From NCBI GenBank assembly GCA_021234155.1, contig JAJEKV010000011.1:15417255-15481254 (forward strand): a DNA stretch of 64,000 nucleotides. Reading direction: 5' to 3'. The notes under the pieces were generated by a model. The model was not told where the DNA came from. It saw nothing but the letters and a program-made list of their open reading frames with translations, and did no database searches. Both the position numbers and the translations under genes were made by a program. The DNA is from Isoetes taiwanensis. Lineage: Eukaryota > Streptophyta > Lycopodiopsida > Isoetales > Isoetaceae. Numbering within the stretch: position 1 is the first letter of the stretch; the number at the start of each line of letters is the position of its first letter. This document shows, piece by piece, positions 57,440 through 64,000 of the stretch.

Positions 57440-57784
57440 AATTTTGACGCAGAAGCATCGTCTATTTGCACGCATGTGCCATTTCCATACATACATACAT
57501 GGACTCGTTGTCCAACACCGCCACTCTGGCTGTGCTTACCGGCTTTACAATAATGTACTATACATTATATATCTCTTATGAGGTCTATAATCCATATGAC
57601 AATATGATAGGATGTTTGACCTGGGAGTTTGCAAATTTTGCAAGGATATGGACTCAAAGGTTTTCACTAATGGGAACTCAAAGAGTGTGTGCTTAAGCAC
57701 TTGTGAGGGAGATTAACATCCCAAGCATCAATGAGTCTCCAAGGTTCTGCATAAGAAAAGAAATGAGAGCTTTAAGGTATTTAA

Positions 57785-59705
57785 TCATTTCTTCGTGATT
57801 TATTTTTCTTTTCTTTGCTTTTTGCTCTATCCCGCAGGTTTTCCCTTTTTCCTTCTTATCCTACATACTTTCCCCTTTTCTTTTTCCTTTCCCTTTTTTT
57901 ATCTTTTTATTTTTCTCACACGCTATCTTTTTTCCCTTTCTCCGCTTTTTTCGCTTTTTTTAGCCCTTCCTTCTCTTTCCTCTTCCCTTTCCCTTTCCCC
58001 TTTTCCCTTCCCCTTTTTCCCTTTCCCTTTCCCTTTTCCTTCCTGCATTTCCTTTTTCTCGAGTAGGTTTTTCTTCTTTTCATTTTTTTTCTCAGCTTCT
58101 TCCCATTTTTCCCTTTCCTTTTCCCCTCTCTTTCTTTTTCATTTTTCTTTCCCTTTTTCCATGCCTTTTTCTTCTCTTCTACATTTTGTGTGGCCCGCTT
58201 TTCCTTTCCCCACCATCTTCCTCTTTATCCCGTGCTTCCTTTTTTCTGCCCTTTTTGCCATTTTCCTCCCTTTTTCCTCTCATGACTTTTTTCCTTCCCT
58301 TCCCGCTTTTCTGCCTCCCTTTTTCTTTTTTTTCCTCTTCCCCTTCCTTTTTTTCATCCCTTCCCCAATTCTTTCGGGGCTTTTCTCCGTGTCTGCTTTT
58401 TCCTTTTCCTTTCTCATTCTTTTCATTTTTCGCTTTCTCCTCTTTCCCCCTTCTTATGCCTCTTCCCATTCACTCCTCCATCTATTTTATGTGCCCTTTT
58501 CTATTTTTTTTCCATCTTTCTTACCTTTTCCTCTTTCCACTTTTCCCTTTTCTTCCCTTTTTTTTTTCCCCTTTCCCATGCTCTTTTTCCCCGCTTCTTT
58601 TTTTTTCCCTTTCCTCACCCTTTCCTCTTCCCTTTTTTTCTCGTGCCTCTTTTTTCTCTTCCCTTTTTTCCATCTCCTTGCGCCTCCACCCTTTCTCCTT
58701 TTCCCACCCTTTTCCCTCTCTTTCTCCCTTTTTCTCTGCCTATTACCTTCCCTTTTCCCCTCTCCTTTTCTTTCCTTCCTTGTTCCTTTTCTAATGCCAT
58801 TTTCTCCTTCTTCTCCTTTTTCCCTTACCTTTTCTTTTCTAACTTTTTTCCTTCTTTATGTATGCCCTATTTTGCTTCCCTTTCCCTTTCACCACCATTT
58901 CCTCTTCTCCCTTTTTGCATGCCCCTTTTCCCTTTTTTTGCATGCCCCTTTCTAGGTTCCCTTTTCCCATTTCCATCTCCTTTTTCTTTTTTCCTTCCCT
59001 TTCATCCCATGTGCTTTGTTCGTCCCCTCTTTCCACCTTTCTCGTTTCCATCTTTTCCCTCCCTTTTCCCACCCTTTCCCTCTTCCCTTTTCTCATGCCT
59101 TTTTATTTTCCTCTTTTTCCCCTCTCTTTCTTTTTCCCTTCTCGGATTTTTCCAAGCGCCATTTTCCCCTTCCCTTCTCCTCGCTTCACCTTTTCTCTAA
59201 CCTTTCCCTTCCTCTTTGATGCTCTTTCACTCTCTTTTCCTCTTTTTCACCCTTTCCTTTTTTTTCCCCTCTATGCCCTTTCCCCCTTCTCTTTGCCCTT
59301 TCCCTCGCGTGTAAGGCCTTTTTCCGCGCTCTTTCCCCTTTTCCTCCCTCTTCCATCTCCCTTTTTCTTTTTTCTCTTTCCCCTTTTCCTGTGCTTTGTT
59401 CGCTCCTCTTCTTTCCAATCTCTTCTTTCTTCCCTTTTTACCTTTTTCCTCTTCCCACCCTTTTCCTTCTTCTCTCCTTCCGCTAGTCTTTTTCCTTCCC
59501 TTTCTCCCTCTCCTATTTTTATTATTTTTCCACCCTTCCCTTTTCCCTTTACTTCAGCCTTTCCTTCCCTTTCCTTTTCCTTTTCCCTTAAGAGATCAAA
59601 TCATGACTAATCACGTATAGTAGGTGCTGTGCTATAAATTTCTACTAATTTCAATCGATGACTTTCATTTAAATTAGGACTGTGATAACATTATAATATA
59701 AGAGA
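57785..59705 (+). repeat. Polypyrimidine repeat, copy 3
   Basis: About 1.9 kb with an unbroken C/T-rich body (about 57790-59590), then a tail that ends ACATTATAATATAAGAGAT, matching the tails at 22.7 and 24.7 kb. Inner landmarks are diverged but recognisable: TTCTTCCCATTTTTCCC and TTTCCCCACCATCTTCCTCTT. The GTATAAATTAGG start of the other copies is not found. Same strand orientation as copies 1 and 2. All ORFs in it are composition artefacts. Confidence 0.8.
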
Positions 59706-60360
59706 TGTTTGACTCCAAACAAAAGTTGGCAGATTAAACGGAGCAAACTCATTGAAACGAGCAAAGGAATATTCTTCAAAGATTCCCTTTTAAGCAAAAA
59801 GGGGTAAAACGAGGTTAAAAAAAAGATTTAAGGAAATTCTATTTTGACCCCCAAATGATAATTTTTTTGCAACGAAAGAATTGACTTTTTAAAGTGTCAC
59901 TTTTCTTAGCAAATAAATAGAATGTTCTTAAAGTATGTTTTAAGAGAGAAACTCTAATCTCGTGAGGATAAAATATTAACAAAAATTGAAGTAAGGCAAA
60001 TCAAACTTTTAGTAGTATTTCAAAATTTGAAGATAGAATCTCTCATATTCACATGCAAAATTTACGCCTTTTCTAAGACTCCGCTTAGTGCAAAAGTGTG
60101 AGGAGTGATGAGAGGGATCCTGACGCCCTCATATTCATTTACATGCCATCGCCATCACCTTCTACTTCTTTCATCGTCACACGGTGAAGTGCTTGAGTTA
60201 TTCTCATCACTATCACCGCATCGCGAAGCATTGTCACCACCTTCTTTCTACATCTTCTTCGTAATTACGTTTCAAATTTGATGTCTTCTCAAGTAGGACG
60301 ATTGGTCGATTTCACTTAAAATCATAGCACAATATAGTCAATGGGCCATTAAGGTTCAGC
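59706..60360. other. No recognised feature
   Basis: AT-rich spacer. A CACC/ATCACC-rich patch lies near 60140-60240. Confidence 0.4.
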
Positions 60361-60369
60361 CTCGTCTCC

Positions 60370-61036
60370 CTACAACCCACCTTCTTGACTTTCTCCCTTT
60401 CCTTGGCTTCTATTTCTAAGTTCTGCATCTACCTTCAGTAAAAGCATTTTCTCGAGCGGTTGCAAGCCAAATGAATCTGAGTTTATGACTAAGCCTTCCT
60501 CCTTGACCGTGTCAAGCACTTTTGCTATCCGTAATCCACGACCTTTTGTCATCCTCCTTAGTCTAAAGAGCAATTACGGCCTTGGTAATTTCGTGGATAT
60601 TACCTTGAGGCTCATTCCCGCCTTGGTCCGAGGTACATGACTCCTGGGCCCTTCGCTCTCTACCTAGTGTGCAAATGTGTAATCGCTTGGACTCGCTGGG
60701 TTGATGGAAGGTGTTAGGCTACTGGCAAATGGTCTGCAACCGTCTTAGAGCCTATATTTTGTACAAATACCGCTCGAGAAAGAAATTACTCCACCACATC
60801 CCATCTTCTTCTAATAGTACTAAAGCCTGCAGGAAATTCCATTTTCAAATGGCTTTTAAGGATGACTCCTCGTACTTTTCTTCCGCTTGGACTCCTTTAG
60901 GATTTTTGAGAGGAAGTTGCTCAAAGACGCTCTGAAGGAAGTGTCCGAATATATTTACAGTGCTGCATCCTCCCAGTGGACTCCACCTAGTTGTGGTATA
61001 CTTCTTCCCTGTGAAGAAGTTTTTGGCCATCCTCAA
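60370..61036 (-). pseudogene. Minus-strand coding-like fragment, unknown protein
   Basis: From 61036 the frame gives NIFGHFLQSVFEQLPLKNP, passes an in-frame TGA at about 60845, and continues in the same frame with FLQALVLLEEDGMWWSNFFL before another stop near 60755. A later segment (60573-60370) gives RIAKVLDTVKEEGLVINSD and PLEKMLLLKVDAELRNRSQG. Continuity across a stop in one frame is stronger evidence of former coding than isolated ORFs. No family recognised. Confidence 0.35.
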
Positions 61037-61150
61037 GTAGAACTTGATAGCGATGTCGGTAATAAAGAGTGGCTAAAATTCGCCAAATGGCTATTTTTAG
61101 ACCTTTTAGTCAAATTTCTCATGGCTAAAGTTTATAAAGGCAATTTTTAG

Positions 61151-61978
61151 AAAAAGCATAATTTAGCCACCCAAAAGGGGTAAATTTAACGCTTAGGAGT
61201 TTAGCCGATTGTTTGGTCGATGGTGTAATCAATCAGCCTTCTCGCTGATTAGAGAACCTGACACTAAATAGCCATGCCAATTCTATTCATGGACCTCTTT
61301 CATTTAGGGAATTGCCATTAGCTACCCTAACTTATTTTAAATTGTACTACAAGTTGTTTAGGTTGAATAAGTGAAGAATGCTATGATGCATTTTAAGCTG
61401 TGTTAGTAGTGATTCCTTTTCTTTTGCAATTGTTGACTTAAGGGTTTACCTACCAAATTCACCATTTGAGATTTACTGACCCCAACATAACATGCATGTG
61501 TTCCTTCAAATCTATATTGTTTGTTCCTTATGAATTGTAATTAACAACTTTGTTAATACTTTTAAAAAGAAGCATATTGAATCAATGTCATTCAAGTGTA
61601 CTAGCCGCTAGCTCAAAGTTTTAGTTAAATAGCTGCACTTTTAGCTTTGGGACCAAGAAAAATTACCAACATCTAATTTCGCGTCATATAAATTTTACAT
61701 TTAGCCAAGTGGGAAGATAATTAAAGGGCTTCTTATTTTATCAAAATTCGCCAAGAAAAATTTACAACTTGTTTTTCAGGTTTAGCCAACCTTAATTTGA
61801 ATAGAAAAACATTTAGGGCCGCTTAAAATTTTGCTGAAAGGTGGAGATCATTCAACTTGTTCTACAAATTTTGCTCTCTCTGCTTCAACATTGAGAGAAA
61901 ATAAACTTCTTCTGGAATCATGTACCTTTTAAGAAGATCTACTCACCGAGTAGGAGTGTAAGAATCTTCAATAATTAA
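61151..61978. other. No recognised feature
   Basis: AT-rich, closed in all frames. Confidence 0.5.
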
Positions 61979-63110
61979 CTAAAGAAGGAAGACAGAAGCC
62001 TTCTTCCTTCTAAGCACGTAAAAACCTAATAACATTTGGTCAATTGACCATGAGTGTGGCCTACAAGTAAGAAAACCGAGCTTCACTTTTTCAAAGATCC
62101 CTAGCTCCACTAACAACATGGCACAAAAAGACGCGAAGAGTGTTTGATTCTTGTTCACCCTTTTGTAGTATTGTCTAGCTGCGTATAAAGCACCGTGGTA
62201 ATTGTTCTTGCTCGCGACAGACCTTGTTAAGAATTGTAATTGTGAGGCCCTGGGCCACCATGCAAGTTTGATACGCCAAAAATACTTTGCACTGGGACTT
62301 CCCTTTTTGAAGACCATAGCTCCTACAAGGTGGACCTTTAACAAAACATTCCTCCGGGTACATCTTTAGGAATGTTCAAGAAATGTGGTAGAGAGTTGTT
62401 TTTTTTTGGTCCATTCCATCAATCACAAATGCATATGTATTGCAGCGGACGCTCGTTGAGTTTTTTTCTATGCTTCAGTGCTTCTTCTCTCTCTCAAGTA
62501 TCATGTCCACGTATGTCCTGCGTTCTCATACAATATCTCAGAGAAGAAATCAGCTCAAAGTGCATTTCTCAAATAAGTGAGAGATTGGAGAACATGATTA
62601 CTTCTTTTCTCGACTGCCTTTGGTACAGCTGACTTTAATCCCACACCCTCGAGCAAAACGTGACATTCTATGTTTTCTAGGAATTTCAAGACTGGACCAT
62701 CAAGCTCTTACCAAATTCCTCGTGGGGCGTGTGGGGAGTAAGAGGCGGCCGGGTTTAAAAGCCCTGTAGCTACAAAACATTCCGCATTTACGCTAAATGA
62801 TACATGTTGTCATAGTAGCCGCTGTTTCTCTTAAAATATTTCTCCATCCATGACACAAAGAGCAAGGGCATGCATGGTTACAACTCTTCTGATCCACAAT
62901 GATCATCGATTGTCGGATTTTTGTCCGGGCCTTTTGTGTATTCTAGACATTCCCCGTAACCAACCGGACAACCATAAAGCATTTCTCGCAAACTTTGACG
63001 GGTTAATGTAGTGCAAGAAGGTGTTGCTGCCCTGCCCATGATAGTTGGCAGGCATTCCGTCTCACAATGTCATGTGAAATCAGAAAGGTTCTAATCGCTA
63101 TAATTTAGCC
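61979..63110 (-). pseudogene. Minus-strand coding-like region, unknown protein
   Basis: The longest open part (62344-61979, 121 codons) contains KYFWRIKLAWWPRASQLQF, YYKRVNKNQTLFASFCAMLL and a basic C-terminus (YVLRRKKASVFLL). Further upstream on the same strand, a frame around 63030-62890 reads YGCPVGYGECLEYTKGPDKN and TIDDHCGSEEL before a stop. These may belong to one broken gene. A plus-strand frame at 62372-62632 overlaps part of it and is less convincing. No domain recognised. Confidence 0.3.
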
Positions 63111-63171
63111 ATGTTAAATTCATGATGCAACCTAATGAGCAAAGATTTGGGCTTCAAAAAGTCTCCCCATT

Positions 63172-64000
63172 TTGTGTTCATCCATAAGATTTCTTTCTTC
63201 TTCTTACGTAGGAGCAAGCCTCAAAACCAAAATCCACCTCTTTAAATTTCTTTTCAAGATTGGCCGAGAACATGTGAATCTTTGCTCTGGTGCCTCATCT
63301 TCACATGAAAACTTCTACTCCGGGGTGACTTCCTCTCATTCCGAAAAATGTGAGGAGGAAAAACTGCACCACGCGGAAGTTGTTCTTAATAGCGTACAAA
63401 GTATTAAAGGATGATGGCCTATAAGAGGTTGTGGCATCACCGCTTCTGGTACCATCTTGAAAGGAGTTCTTGCAAACATGTCCTTGAGCCGGATCAAATC
63501 AAGAATCCATGTGTCGCTAAACTTGCTAGGCGAAGAGGATGCTTGGTCGGAGGCCGCTCCCCATTTGGTGAAGTCCTCGTGAGAGAAATTGTGAGGAATT
63601 CACGTTTCTTTACTTTCTCGCGGTTCCTTGTATGTTTGGATGAAGGGGGGCGGCTAAACAAAATGGGGGTAGCTTGTTCTTTGAACACCAAGTGTTGTGG
63701 GAGTTTCCGTAGGTTGTCCCGGATGTGTTCAAAGGGTGTGCACATGCTCCTAACCGTGGTGATTCTTTTTGGAAGGAGATGCTGCCAGGCCGCCTACAGG
63801 ACTTGGTGATGCTTTGGAAGGAGGGTAAAGCCCGTTACGCGGCCGGGACTCCTGGCGGTGTCTTCGGTAGCTAAACAACGGCGAAGCGTAGAGGCAGGAG
63901 CCTGAGAATGCCGTCTTCACTTCCAGGAAATGACGTTGTTCCTGCCGTCCTCGTAACTAGACGAGCTTGAGACAACAAAAGGTGGTGGTGCTTGTTCCAA
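63172..64000. other. Overlapping ORFs on both strands, no call
   Basis: Plus frames at 63172-63414 and 63411-63809, and a minus frame at 63745-63494, compete for the same DNA. The plus frame 63411-63809 (132 codons, ATG) is the longest and basic, but shows no motif. The window ends before anything decisive. Confidence 0.2.

Noticed and set aside
57795-59610. 386-, 250- and 202-codon ORFs
   Set aside because: Composition artefacts of the third polypyrimidine copy.
1-64000. tRNA and rRNA genes
   Set aside because: I scanned by eye for B-box-like GGTTCRANYCC words and rRNA signatures and found no candidate with a foldable cloverleaf. A dedicated tRNA scan would be needed to exclude them fully.

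Overview
The window looks like repeat-rich, gene-poor nuclear DNA from a land plant. The main evidence is a complete but decayed Ty1/Copia LTR retrotransposon, plant-type DNA-transposon coding remnants, TATA boxes in eukaryotic spacing, many minisatellites, and almost no long intact reading frames. The DUF7869-like coding sequence and very long pyrimidine tracts would fit a large, repeat-laden genome such as a fern or other non-flowering plant. That placement is an inference of low confidence. I found no rRNA, tRNA, CRISPR array, bacterial operon or organelle gene.

Layout. 0-2.3 kb: possible terminal exon, then a dispersed repeat (family R1) ending in a degenerate GAATCT array; a second R1 copy lies in the opposite orientation at 25.6-26.7 kb. 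4.1-5.8 kb: an ~830-bp minisatellite and a 22-bp x5 tandem repeat between a minus-strand ORF and a short intact plus-strand ORF (5495-5734) with a TATA-like box. 5.8-8.5 kb: broken minus-strand transposon coding sequence with a DUF7869-like domain and a possible DUF8039-like domain. 8.5-15.0 kb: a block rich in GGCGCC/CATTTG palindromes that surrounds a frame-broken, unidentified plus-strand gene (11.6-14.5 kb). 17.3-18.3 kb: two tandem elements with 16-bp inverted ends. 20.7-24.7 kb: two head-to-tail ~2-kb polypyrimidine repeats; a third is at 57.8-59.7 kb. 25.0-25.6 and 38.1-38.6 kb: direct copies of repeat family R2. 32.6-37.9 kb: a Copia element with both LTRs and gag, protease, integrase, reverse transcriptase and RNase H remnants in canonical order. 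44.4-47.8 kb: four regularly spaced (~0.9 kb) small transcription units, each with a TATA box about 92-99 bp before an ATG-GC start. 49.1-53.3 kb: duplicated minus-strand coding fragments with conserved upstream sequence. 53.5 and 55.5 kb: a duplicated hairpin-forming segment. 56.9-57.1 kb: ~100-bp tandem repeats. 60.3-63.1 kb: minus-strand coding-like fragments of unknown identity.

Nothing here forms a working pathway. Most coding signal is mobile-element debris. The most unusual items are the ~0.9-kb array of small TATA-driven genes, the three-copy polypyrimidine element, and the unidentified gene inside the GGCGCC-palindrome block. Frame-breaking indels are so common that some may be assembly errors, so intactness should be judged with caution.
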